From Cystobacter fuscus (GTDB lineage: Bacteria; Myxococcota; Myxococcia; Myxococcales; Myxococcaceae), in contig NZ_CP022098.1 of assembly GCF_002305875.1 (NCBI RefSeq), forward strand, positions 10,168,001 through 10,232,000: a stretch of 64,000 nt of DNA, given 5' to 3'. This document shows positions 8,816 through 16,330 of the stretch, piece by piece (position 1 is the first letter of the stretch; every line of letters starts with the position of its first letter). The translations under genes and the position numbers were made by a program. The notes below the pieces were generated by a model. The model did no database searches. It had not been told where the DNA came from and saw only the letters and a list, made by a program, of their open reading frames with translations.

Positions 8816-9637
8816 ATGATGCGCCGATGGCCGTGGCTGGCTTGGGCCGCCATGCTCTCGTTGTTTGGTGGGTGTTCGAGACAGGGAGGAGCAACAGTGT
8901 CTGGCCCAGATAGCTATTTCGAGAAGCCCGCGGACAAGCAGATGGCCCGGGCCGTCGCCGATGGGGACGTCGCGACGATCCGCCGGCTGCTCGAATCCGG
9001 CGAGGTCGATCCGCTGACCGTCGGCCGCGACGCAACCCACTGGCTGACCATCGCCATCGCCGCGCGTCAGAAGGAGTCACTCGACACGCTGCTCGAGCTG
9101 GGCGCCCTGGGTGACCCAAAGGGGAAGATCGCCGGACAGGCCCTGTACTCCGCCACGCTCCTGGATGACCTGTACTGGCTGAAGCGTCTCCACGCCGCCG
9201 GGGCGGACCTCAACAACTACGGCGGTGGGGATCTCCTGCTCGAGGTGGCGATGAACACCCGGAACCGGGCGACCCTCGACTTCTACCTGGAGCACGGCGC
9301 CAACGTGAACATGCGCTCGAACGTCGGCGGCTCCGTGGCGCTGTCCGCGGCGGACCTGCGGCGCTTCGACCTCGTGAACGAGTTCCTCGACCGCGGCGCC
9401 TCTCCCTGGGTGATGGACTCGTTCGGGACGACGCTGGGGTATTCGGCCGAGGAAGCGGCGACCGTCCCCGCGTGGGACCGCCGCAGCCCCATGAACAAGG
9501 AGCGGGAGCTGGTGCTGGAGCGACTTCGCGCGATTGGCTTTCCCAGCCCCGCGCCCACGCCCGACGAGGGCCACGCCCTGCGGGAAGCCAGGAAGTGGCC
9601 GCCGCCCAACGTGCCCGGGAAGGCGCCGCGCCCCTGA
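8816..9637 (+). CDS. Ankyrin-repeat lipoprotein, probable immunity protein to the VgrG2 lipase
   Basis: This 273-residue protein has a signal peptide ending at Cys20 (LFGGC), so it should be anchored facing the periplasm. Residues about 40-230 contain four or five ankyrin-type helix-turn-helix units, for example VATIRRLLESGEVD and ATLDFYLEHGANVNMRSN. The tail is Pro-rich. It starts 11 bases after the lipase-VgrG stop. Ankyrin or Sel1-type lipoproteins are common immunity partners of T6SS phospholipase effectors (Tle/Tli pairs), which act on the membrane from the periplasmic side. The family and export signal are seen directly; the partnership is inferred from position. Confidence 0.82.
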   Translation: MMRRWPWLAWAAMLSLFGGCSRQGGATVSGPDSYFEKPADKQMARAVADGDVATIRRLLESGEVDPLTVGRDATHWLTIAIAARQKESLDTLLELGALGDPKGKIAGQALYSATLLDDLYWLKRLHAAGADLNNYGGGDLLLEVAMNTRNRATLDFYLEHGANVNMRSNVGGSVALSAADLRRFDLVNEFLDRGASPWVMDSFGTTLGYSAEEAATVPAWDRRSPMNKERELVLERLRAIGFPSPAPTPDEGHALREARKWPPPNVPGKAPRP

Positions 9638-9644
9638 GCCATCC

Positions 9645-9738
9645 ACTCATTGGGCAGGTTCTTGCTGCCCTCACCTACCAGCCGGACCGCCTCGGCCCTG
9701 AACTCCGGAGTGAAACACCGCCCCTCCCTTCGCTCCAT
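9645..9738 (-). pseudogene. IS3-family transposase OrfA N-terminal remnant
   Basis: Read on the minus strand from an ATG at 9738, the translation begins MERREGRCFTPEFRAEAVRL and continues VGEGSKNLP. This is the start of the helix-turn-helix of IS3/IS2-type OrfA transposases. After about 30 residues the similarity stops and the frame runs antisense into the ankyrin gene. No OrfB, inverted repeat or target duplication was recognised. It is a short relic of an insertion element lying exactly between two effector-immunity modules. Confidence 0.6.
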
Positions 9739-9778
9739 GGAGAAGCTGCTTCCCAGCGTCAGACGGGACCCCCCCATC

Positions 9779-10156
9779 ATGTTCCGAATCGCGAAAGAGC
9801 AATTACAGGCATTAGCCACCACGGTGGAGCAATCCTTCATCAACCGGACGGTGCACCAGCTGCGCGAGGACTTTCCCTCGGAAATAGAGGCGCACGGGCT
9901 GCAGGGCCCCGCCCTGGAAGCGCTGGTTCACCGAGGAGTCGCGGATGCGACGGCGTTCGGCATCACCCAGGGGGACGACGTCCGGCTCTACATCGAGTGC
10001 ATGCTGGTCCTCTCTCCCCGCTTCTCCAATGACCCGCAGTTGCCCTGGGCCACGGAAATCCTGCGGCGCGAGGATCTCTCCGGCACCGCCAAGATGGACC
10101 TGATCCACGATCACCTCGTGTTTGGAGTTGGAGGTGAGGGAGTCACCCGCGCGTGA
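9779..10156 (+). CDS. Small accessory protein upstream of the Tox-REase-5 toxin
   Basis: The 125-residue product starts MFRIAKEQLQALATTVEQSF and ends with an LPWATEIL motif region and an HDHL helix. Proteins of this size with an N-terminal amphipathic helix and a late LPWA motif often precede large T6SS toxins. From that recollection I infer a chaperone or adaptor role, but I cannot name a Pfam family with certainty. It has no signal peptide or membrane segment. Its stop overlaps the start of the toxin gene in GTGA (10153-10156), so the two are translationally coupled. The ATG at 9779 is chosen because upstream in-frame sequence is the antisense side of the transposase relic. Confidence 0.75.
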   Translation: MFRIAKEQLQALATTVEQSFINRTVHQLREDFPSEIEAHGLQGPALEALVHRGVADATAFGITQGDDVRLYIECMLVLSPRFSNDPQLPWATEILRREDLSGTAKMDLIHDHLVFGVGGEGVTRA

Positions 10157-11853
10157 AACGGGCCAAACTTCCCATCAATGCCCGGGCGGCTCGAATCGCC
10201 AACGAGAAGCTCATGGCGACAACGGGGGGGCAGGCCCTGGACCCGCTTTCGAGCACGAACGTCCCCCAGCGAGAGCAATGGCTGAAGGATTACGCCGCCG
10301 CTGGGGGGAAAGTCGAGGAGGCGAACACCTCGACGAACTCGGTCAAGTCAGCGGTCCAATCCTGCCCGCTCCGGCACATCGATCTGCAGTACCGGCACGC
10401 GGACAGCACCCCCGTTGCCGGCGCCCAGTACGTCGTCCTCTCCCATACAGGAAAACACCTGCACCAGGGGACGCTCGACACCAACGGGCAGGCTCACATC
10501 ACCGATGTGCAATCCCACGTCACGTCGTTCCAATTCTACTTCCACAAGGACCCCGCCACCTACACGCCCCTCAAGAAACCCTCCGCCCAGCCCCAGGCGG
10601 AGCCCGTTCGCGGCATCTTCGACGAGATCCTCGATTGGATCTGGGGCACCCTGCAGGGCGACTTCAACAAAGATCCCTCCCTGAGCCAGATCGCGGTCAA
10701 CACCGTGCTCGGGCTCATCCCCGTCGTGGATCAGGCGCTCGACCTGAGAGACATCATCGCGGGGTTGAAGGACATCATCGAATACTACATGGAGGACTCG
10801 GAGCGCCAGGAGGCGCATGAGGACGTGCTCGGGCTCGACTACGAGCTGTGGCTATGGCTCAACGTCTTCATCATCGCGCTGGGCTGTATCCCCGAGCTCG
10901 GGTCCGTCATCAAGGGCGTGCTCAAGGCCCTCATCGTCTTCCTCATGGAGGCGGGAAAGAAGGCGGAGGACCTCGCTCCCCAACAGCTCCAGAAGCTGTG
11001 GGGAATGCTGGTCGAGGTCCTCAATTACTTCGGCAAGGGCAACGCGCACCACTGGCTCAAGGAGTTTCCCTCCAAGCTCGACGGCTGGATGGCCACGGCC
11101 ACCAGCAAGATCAAGGCGTGCCTCGATACCATCCAGGAGCTCATCCAAAAGGCGGAGGCGTACACCAACCAGCAGCTCGCGAAGTGGGTCCTGGAAGAGA
11201 AGCAGCTCAACGACATCAAGAAGAGCCTCCAGGAGATCAAGACCACGGTCCAGAAGGCCCACGGCCGTCTGGACACGATGAAGCAGCAGGTGAACAAGTG
11301 GATCCGTGAGCAGGTGGAGGAAGTGCTCCCCGGCAAGAACCTCGCCCTGCAGAGCGGGCTCACGAGCACGGCGGGCCACTCGACCCCCAACGTCCGGAAC
11401 CAGAAAGCCACCCCGCCCCCCGACAAGCTCCCCGAACATCCCCACCAGAAGAAGCTGCGCTCCCCCAAGCACGGAGACAGCGATGGAGGACCGGGCCAGT
11501 GGGCCAAATCGCCCAAGCGGGGCAAGGGCGTCGCATATCAGGAGCAGGTCACCGGAATCGACCGGGGCACCGAATACGCCGTCCCCGCCAATACCAAGAG
11601 CGGCAAGGTCCTCTTCGACGGCTACAAGGACGGAAAGCTGATCGATGCCAAGGATTGGAAGAAGTGGCCCATCCCGGACAAGGACTTCTCTACTCAAGCC
11701 GTCCTCTCGGATGCCAGGAAGCAAGTCCAGGCCGCCAAGGGAGTGCCCATCGAGTGGCACGTCTCCGACAAGGGCAGTGCCGATCTGGTGCGCTCGATCT
11801 TCAAGGAAAACAATCTCAAGGGTATCAAAGTCATTCACACCCCCAAACCGTAA
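10153..11853 (+). CDS. Large T6SS-type toxin with C-terminal Tox-REase-5 nuclease domain
   Basis: This is a 566-residue polymorphic toxin. The N-terminal part has a beta-rich, Ig-like segment (residues about 75-135, DLQYRHADSTPVAGAQYVVL). A central pre-toxin region follows with hydrophobic helices (LGLIPVVDQALDLRDIIAG and WLNVFIIALGCIPELG) and then a long amphipathic or coiled region to about residue 390. Residues 455-562 match Tox-REase-5, a restriction-endonuclease-fold DNase: D489 in LFDGYKDG, the IDAK motif at 497-500, and WH at 535-536. It uses a GTG start overlapping the upstream gene. An Imm52-like gene follows 12 bases later. The DNase activity is predicted from the family. Confidence 0.88.
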   Translation: MKRAKLPINARAARIANEKLMATTGGQALDPLSSTNVPQREQWLKDYAAAGGKVEEANTSTNSVKSAVQSCPLRHIDLQYRHADSTPVAGAQYVVLSHTGKHLHQGTLDTNGQAHITDVQSHVTSFQFYFHKDPATYTPLKKPSAQPQAEPVRGIFDEILDWIWGTLQGDFNKDPSLSQIAVNTVLGLIPVVDQALDLRDIIAGLKDIIEYYMEDSERQEAHEDVLGLDYELWLWLNVFIIALGCIPELGSVIKGVLKALIVFLMEAGKKAEDLAPQQLQKLWGMLVEVLNYFGKGNAHHWLKEFPSKLDGWMATATSKIKACLDTIQELIQKAEAYTNQQLAKWVLEEKQLNDIKKSLQEIKTTVQKAHGRLDTMKQQVNKWIREQVEEVLPGKNLALQSGLTSTAGHSTPNVRNQKATPPPDKLPEHPHQKKLRSPKHGDSDGGPGQWAKSPKRGKGVAYQEQVTGIDRGTEYAVPANTKSGKVLFDGYKDGKLIDAKDWKKWPIPDKDFSTQAVLSDARKQVQAAKGVPIEWHVSDKGSADLVRSIFKENNLKGIKVIHTPKP

Positions 11854-11865
11854 GGGCGTTGGCGC

Positions 11866-12597
11866 ATGGCAAGTCAATTTCTGGGTACTTATTGGATGAA
11901 CCGGCGGCTGACGCTGCGTCACTATATTGCCACCACCCGGCACTACCTGCTCGAACTGCAGAAGCTGCACCCGATGTTCCACGAACTGGTGGCCTGGGGA
12001 GGCACGGCGAAATCCCGGGTCGAGCTGGGGCCGAGCTTGAGCCACCTGGAAGATGCCATCCACCGTCTGGGCCGGGACAAGGACTCGCTCTATACCCACC
12101 TCCGGCCAGACGGCGGCCTCTCCCCCGAGTCCGAATGCGAGAGCGGCTTCCTGATGGTCTACTCCAATGACAAGCCTCTGGAGGAAGGAAGGATCCAGCT
12201 CCGGATCACCGCGGGCGTCAGTTCCCCCTGGTTGAGCAACTCCGTGGTGATCAACCAGCACGTCGCCCGCACCTCGGAGATGCTCGATCCCAAGCTGGTG
12301 AAGCAACTGATGGGCGTGACGGTGAAGAGTTGGAAACCCCAGCGGGGGCTCGTGGCCGCCCAGGAGTTCGCGGAAAAGGTCGAGCCCGAGAGCGAAGACT
12401 GGTCGGTGGGCTGGCTGACCTATCTGGCCAATCCAGCGGCGAGACTGACCCTGCCCCCCGGCGTGGAGTCGGAGACGCTGGACGAGGGCGTGCTCATCTC
12501 CCTCATGCGAGAGCCGCCCTCGGCCGACAACCCCGCCCATGTCGAGTTGGCCCGGCGGCTCAAGGACTCCCTGGTGGCGAGAGGGCTGCTCACCTGA
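11866..12597 (+). CDS. Imm52-like immunity protein
   Basis: The 243-residue protein is cytoplasmic, with no signal peptide. It has the order expected of Imm52: an N-terminal Trp/Arg helix (YWMNRRLTLRHYIATTRHYL), a HP-F motif (KLHPMFHEL), a middle beta-rich region, and a C-terminal helix (ELARRLKDSLVARG). Imm52 proteins neutralise Tox-REase-5 nucleases, and the gene directly follows such a toxin with a 12-base gap. The family assignment is from memory of the domain pattern and is strengthened by the pairing. A nuclease acting in the cytosol is consistent with a cytosolic, non-lipidated immunity protein. Confidence 0.78.
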   Translation: MASQFLGTYWMNRRLTLRHYIATTRHYLLELQKLHPMFHELVAWGGTAKSRVELGPSLSHLEDAIHRLGRDKDSLYTHLRPDGGLSPESECESGFLMVYSNDKPLEEGRIQLRITAGVSSPWLSNSVVINQHVARTSEMLDPKLVKQLMGVTVKSWKPQRGLVAAQEFAEKVEPESEDWSVGWLTYLANPAARLTLPPGVESETLDEGVLISLMREPPSADNPAHVELARRLKDSLVARGLLT

Positions 12598-12675
12598 GCT
12601 GGAACACCCCGCTCGAAATGCCCCGAGGCGCGAGGTATATACCCCCCCGCGCCGAGCCACAGGAGCACCCGGACG

Positions 12676-13086
12676 ATGCAACTGCGACTGAAGTACCCCG
12701 CCATCCCCGAGGCCGCGCCGGACCACGCCCAGCTCTGCGTCTCCGCGGCCCAGAACATCGACGGTGTCTCCCTGGACTACTCCGTGGAGAGCCTGGCGAA
12801 GCTGGACGAGGTCATCGAAGGACTGCGACAGGACGGCATCAGCACCCAGGAGGTCGCCGAGACGCTGTTCAGCTTCGGCTGCTATGTGGGCGAGGTCTTC
12901 GTCCGGCATGCCAAGGGCCAGTGGCGCCTGGCGGCCAGGACGCCCATGGCGCGTGCGGCGGGTTTCCCCCTCGTCATCCAGCTCGGCGCCAACACCTACT
13001 GCAATCCCATTGGCAAGGTGTTCAAGCGACTCGAGGAGGGCCAGGAGCATGAGCTGACGCTGTTCTACAGAGCGTTCACCACGTAG
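12676..13086 (+). CDS. Hypothetical small cytoplasmic protein
   Basis: This 136-residue protein has a clean ribosome site (AGGAG about 12 bases before the ATG) and coding-like composition. I do not recognise it with confidence. The pattern LDEVIEGLRQDG, then LFSFGCYVGEVFVRHAKGQW, and a terminal YRAF recalls DUF3806-type proteins, many of which occur near toxin or secretion loci. There is no signal peptide. It lies 78 bases downstream of the Imm52-like gene on the same strand, so it may be the last gene of the cargo island or an extra immunity protein. That link is only positional. Confidence 0.7.
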   Translation: MQLRLKYPAIPEAAPDHAQLCVSAAQNIDGVSLDYSVESLAKLDEVIEGLRQDGISTQEVAETLFSFGCYVGEVFVRHAKGQWRLAARTPMARAAGFPLVIQLGANTYCNPIGKVFKRLEEGQEHELTLFYRAFTT

Positions 13087-13298
13087 GCAGGGCTCGGTTC
13101 CCCATCCAGCGAGTCGGTGAGCCCGGCGGCGCCATACGCGTGGACGCGGGCCGATTGGACTCCAGCTTGGAGAGGAAGACGGTCAGTCTGAACCCCTCCC
13201 GTAACACTTCCTTAAGATGTGGATGGGAGAGATGCCTGACGGCCGCGACGACACGCGGCACCGCACGGGATGGGCCCCGTGCCTCGGAGGCATCGACC

Positions 13299-14291
13299 AT
13301 GAGTAGCGAGACCAAGACCCACAACCCCACGCCCATGCTGACGCGCCGCAAGCTGCTCTACGGCATGGGACTCGCCGCGGCGGCCGTCCCTCTCGGCCAG
13401 TTCCTCGCGGCCTGTGGTGAAGGCACCGATGGCTCGGGTACTGGCACGCCCGACCCCATGGACAGCGTCGTCGATCCCGGCGCCTGGGCCACCGGCGGCA
13501 CCAAGGCGATGACCGCCCTGAGCAGCTACCCCGATCCGTTCGCCGCGGGACTGGGCACCGCGTGCGCGCTGACGTGCGAGGCCACACTGGGGCCCTGCTA
13601 CGCCACCACCGTGGAGCGCGAGGACATCACCGAGGGCGAGGACGGACTGCCCGTGCGCCTGGCCTTCCTCATCGTGGACGAGACGTGCAAGCCCATCCCG
13701 GGCGCGACCCTCGACATCTGGCACTGCGGTCCGGATGGCCTGTACTCGGGAGAGGACGCCAGCGACTTCTGCACCACGGGTGACACGCGGGCGCGCTCCG
13801 CGCGGTGGTACCGCGGCGTGCAGACGACGGACGCGAACGGCCGCGTCAACTTCAACACCTGCTTCCCGGGCTGGTACAGCAGCCGCACCGTCCACATCCA
13901 CTTCACCGTGCGCCTCGACAACCAGGAGTACGTGACGTCCCAGTTCGTCTTCGACGACACCCTGGACGACGAGATCATCAACTCCCAGCCGCTCTACAAC
14001 ACGCGCGGCCCGCGCGACACGACCAACTCCACCGACAACGTCGTCTCGGCCGAGAGCGCTCCCGAGTACTCCTTCCAGACCAGGCGCATGGCGGACGGCG
14101 CCATGCTCGCCTGGAAGACGATCGTCATCCGCTCCTCGCTCTCCAATGCCTCGTGCTCGGTCCCGGGCGGCGGCGGTGGTGGCGGCGGACCCCGCCCGCC
14201 CGGCGATGGCGGCATGGGTCCTCCCCCGGGTGGTCGGGATGGTGGCGGCATGGGCCCGCCTCCCGGCTGGGATGGCGGAACGTTCCCCTGA
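13299..14291 (+). CDS. Tat-exported intradiol ring-cleavage dioxygenase lipoprotein
   Basis: The 330-residue protein has a twin-arginine signal (LTRRKLLYG, Arg16-Arg17) and a lipobox ending at Cys39 (FLAAC). The catalytic domain is of the intradiol dioxygenase type, which cleaves catechol rings using Fe(III). Likely ligands are Y149 (DGLYSG), Y193 (PGWYSS), H199 and H201 (VHIH). Folding with bound metal before export fits the Tat route. After about residue 290 the protein becomes a Gly/Pro repeat tail (GGMGPPPG units), unusual for the family. The ATG at 13299 follows a GGAGG. Related exported dioxygenases act on extracellular aromatic compounds; the exact substrate here is unknown. Confidence 0.88.
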   Translation: MSSETKTHNPTPMLTRRKLLYGMGLAAAAVPLGQFLAACGEGTDGSGTGTPDPMDSVVDPGAWATGGTKAMTALSSYPDPFAAGLGTACALTCEATLGPCYATTVEREDITEGEDGLPVRLAFLIVDETCKPIPGATLDIWHCGPDGLYSGEDASDFCTTGDTRARSARWYRGVQTTDANGRVNFNTCFPGWYSSRTVHIHFTVRLDNQEYVTSQFVFDDTLDDEIINSQPLYNTRGPRDTTNSTDNVVSAESAPEYSFQTRRMADGAMLAWKTIVIRSSLSNASCSVPGGGGGGGGPRPPGDGGMGPPPGGRDGGGMGPPPGWDGGTFP

Positions 14292-14355
14292 AGCACCTTC
14301 CGCGTTCCGAGGGGCGATATCCTCCATTCCGGACCCTCGCCCCACGGAACAGCCC

Positions 14356-14892
14356 TTGAGCCCGTCCTCCCTCCTCATCCGCCGCGCCGGACCCGATGAC
14401 GCCGAAGCCTCGGCGAAGCTCTCGGCGGCCACGTTCACCGAGACCTTCGGGCACCTCTACCCGCCCGAGGATCTGCTCGCCTTCCTCACCGAGCACCATA
14501 CGGTGGAGGTCCACCGCCGGGTGCTCGCGAGCGAGGCCCATGGCACCTGGTTCGTGGAAGCGGACGGGGAGCCGGTCGGCATCGCGCTGGCGGGGCCCTG
14601 CTCCCTCCCCCATCCCGAGGTGCGCGAGGAGGACGGGGAACTCAAGCGGCTCTACCTGCTCAAGCGCGTCCAGAATGCCGGCCACGGGGAGCGACTGTTC
14701 CGCACGGCGATCGAGTGGCTCGAGCGCGACGGCCCGCGGACCCTGTGGATCGGCGTCTGGTCGGAGAACCACGGCGCGCAGCGCTTCTACGCACGCCATG
14801 GCTTCGTCCGGGTCGGCGAGTACAAGTTCCCGGTCGGGCGCGTCCGGGACCATGAGTTCATCCTGCGGCGCGCCCCCCGGCCTCCCGCCTAG
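14356..14892 (+). CDS. GNAT-family N-acetyltransferase
   Basis: The 178-residue protein starts at a TTG (14356) giving LSPSSLLIRRAGPDDAEASA, the usual N-terminal beta strand and helix of GNAT enzymes. The acetyl-CoA loop is visible as VQNAGHGERLF, and the C-terminal part has the typical SENHGAQRFYARHGF motif. Such enzymes move an acetyl group from acetyl-CoA to an amine; the substrate cannot be predicted. The gene converges on the porin-like gene and their stops overlap by 4 bases. An upstream in-frame extension overlaps the dioxygenase tail and was not used. Confidence 0.88.
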   Translation: MSPSSLLIRRAGPDDAEASAKLSAATFTETFGHLYPPEDLLAFLTEHHTVEVHRRVLASEAHGTWFVEADGEPVGIALAGPCSLPHPEVREEDGELKRLYLLKRVQNAGHGERLFRTAIEWLERDGPRTLWIGVWSENHGAQRFYARHGFVRVGEYKFPVGRVRDHEFILRRAPRPPA

Positions 14893-16190
14893 AAGGTCAG
14901 CACCGCACCCGTCTCGATGCCCAGCGCGGTGCGTGCCGCCCCGATGCGGGGCACATCCACGTCCTGCAACCGGAAGCGCGAGCGGAAGAGGAAGCCTTCC
15001 AGCACGAAGGCCAGTTGGCGCAGGGGCCTGAACTCGTAACCCAGACGCACCGAGCCGTTGTGTTGCAGACCCGGCCCGGTGCCCGAGAGCGTGGCGGTGC
15101 CGAAGGCCGGAGGCTCGCCCGTGGTGGGCCCCGAGTAACCGTAGGAGGGCACCACCTTCTCCGGGTCCAACACCCGCTGGTAGCCCGCCATCCCGTAGAT
15201 GGCGTGGGGGCCCGCGATGAGCTGGCGCACGGAGATGAAGCCGCCCACTTCCCGCATGTCCTCCGCGAGGCGCCCCTGCGCCAGCGTCAGCAGGCCCAGG
15301 TTGGCGGAGTTCTGCCCGGCATTGAGCTCCACCCGCACGTTGGTGTTCGCGGTGGGCGACAGCTCGGAGAAGAGCGAGACGGAGACGGCGGCGCCAAAAC
15401 GCTCATCCGCCTGGCCCAGGTTGAAGGGCACCCGCGTGGCGATGGCCGAGGCCCCCACCCGGCTCTTGCCGAACTTGTAGGCGCCGCGCACCGCCAGGGT
15501 CGGCGTGAAGGCCAGCTCGAAGGCCGCGTCCTTGGCCGCGTTGTTCGGCGTGGGAAACCCCAACGCCGCGCCCAGCTCGAGCGACGGTGTCGAATAGAGA
15601 TACTTCACCTGCTGGCGCATGAAGGCGGTGTTTCCCCCCTGGAAGAGCGCGCCCACCAGGTTGATGCCGTGCGGGTTGAGGGGCGCGTGCAGATCCCAGT
15701 CCTGCCCCAGCGACAAGACATGGTTGGGATTGAAGGCATAGTCCACCCGCGCGATGCGCACACGGGGCAGGCTCGCCACGGTGGGCGTGGCCTTGGCGAA
15801 GTCCACGAAGTCGATCTCGAGCTGCGCGCGCGCGCGCCCCTTCTCGTTGAGCCAGAAGCCCACCCGCGACTGCGCCACCTGGAAGGAGTAGCGAGCCTTG
15901 TCCGGAGCGTTGGAGAAGACAGGGTTGCCCGCGGCGGTGATCGCCACCGCGTTGGGCTGGTTGTAGGACTCCACCGCGCCCGTGGCGGCAATCAGGCGCG
16001 GGTTGAAGGTGCCATAGAAGCGGAAGAGGTTCTCCTCTTCCGGGGTGGAGGGCGGAGGGGGCGGAGGCGGAGGCTGGGTGGCGGCGACCGGCGCCGTGGC
16101 CTCACTGGAGCCGGGCGTCTGGGCCAGCGCACCGGGGGCGGAGCAGAGACCCGCGGTAGCGAGCAGTGCGGCGATTCGAGCGTTCTTCAT
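14889..16190 (-). CDS. Outer-membrane porin-like beta-barrel protein
   Basis: The 433-residue protein has a classic signal peptide (MKNARIAALLATAGLCSAPGALAQ), a poly-proline linker at about residues 39-47, and then a long run of alternating amphipathic strands. Phrases such as RVDYAFNPNHVLSLGQDWDL and LAVRGAYKFGKSRVGA are characteristic of porins, and the final residue is Phe, the usual signal for outer-membrane assembly. I chose the ATG at 16190 for the signal peptide. It is the last gene of a minus-strand run, 140 bases downstream of DUF1338. The transported solute is unknown. Confidence 0.82.
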   Translation of the reverse strand: MKNARIAALLATAGLCSAPGALAQTPGSSEATAPVAATQPPPPPPPPSTPEEENLFRFYGTFNPRLIAATGAVESYNQPNAVAITAAGNPVFSNAPDKARYSFQVAQSRVGFWLNEKGRARAQLEIDFVDFAKATPTVASLPRVRIARVDYAFNPNHVLSLGQDWDLHAPLNPHGINLVGALFQGGNTAFMRQQVKYLYSTPSLELGAALGFPTPNNAAKDAAFELAFTPTLAVRGAYKFGKSRVGASAIATRVPFNLGQADERFGAAVSVSLFSELSPTANTNVRVELNAGQNSANLGLLTLAQGRLAEDMREVGGFISVRQLIAGPHAIYGMAGYQRVLDPEKVVPSYGYSGPTTGEPPAFGTATLSGTGPGLQHNGSVRLGYEFRPLRQLAFVLEGFLFRSRFRLQDVDVPRIGAARTALGIETGAVLTF

Positions 16191-16330
16191 GACGTCTCCT
16201 GGTGGCACGAGGCGCGGGAGCATGCCGGACTCCCCCCGGCGGCCATCCCCCGAAGGCTACCTGTCCTCCCTCTCTGTTGAGCAGGTTTCGTTGGACGCAC
16301 CGCGTCCAACCTCCACGAAGTGCCCCGCGC

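Noticed and set aside
6507-9119. Long minus-strand open frame across vgrG2 and the ankyrin gene
   Set aside because: Same reason; it spans two genes and carries no recognisable motif.
13076-13351. Minus-strand open frame with a signal-like start opposite the dioxygenase start
   Set aside because: It overlaps the dioxygenase start and lacks a ribosome site; the hydrophobic start is explained by the antisense of the leader.
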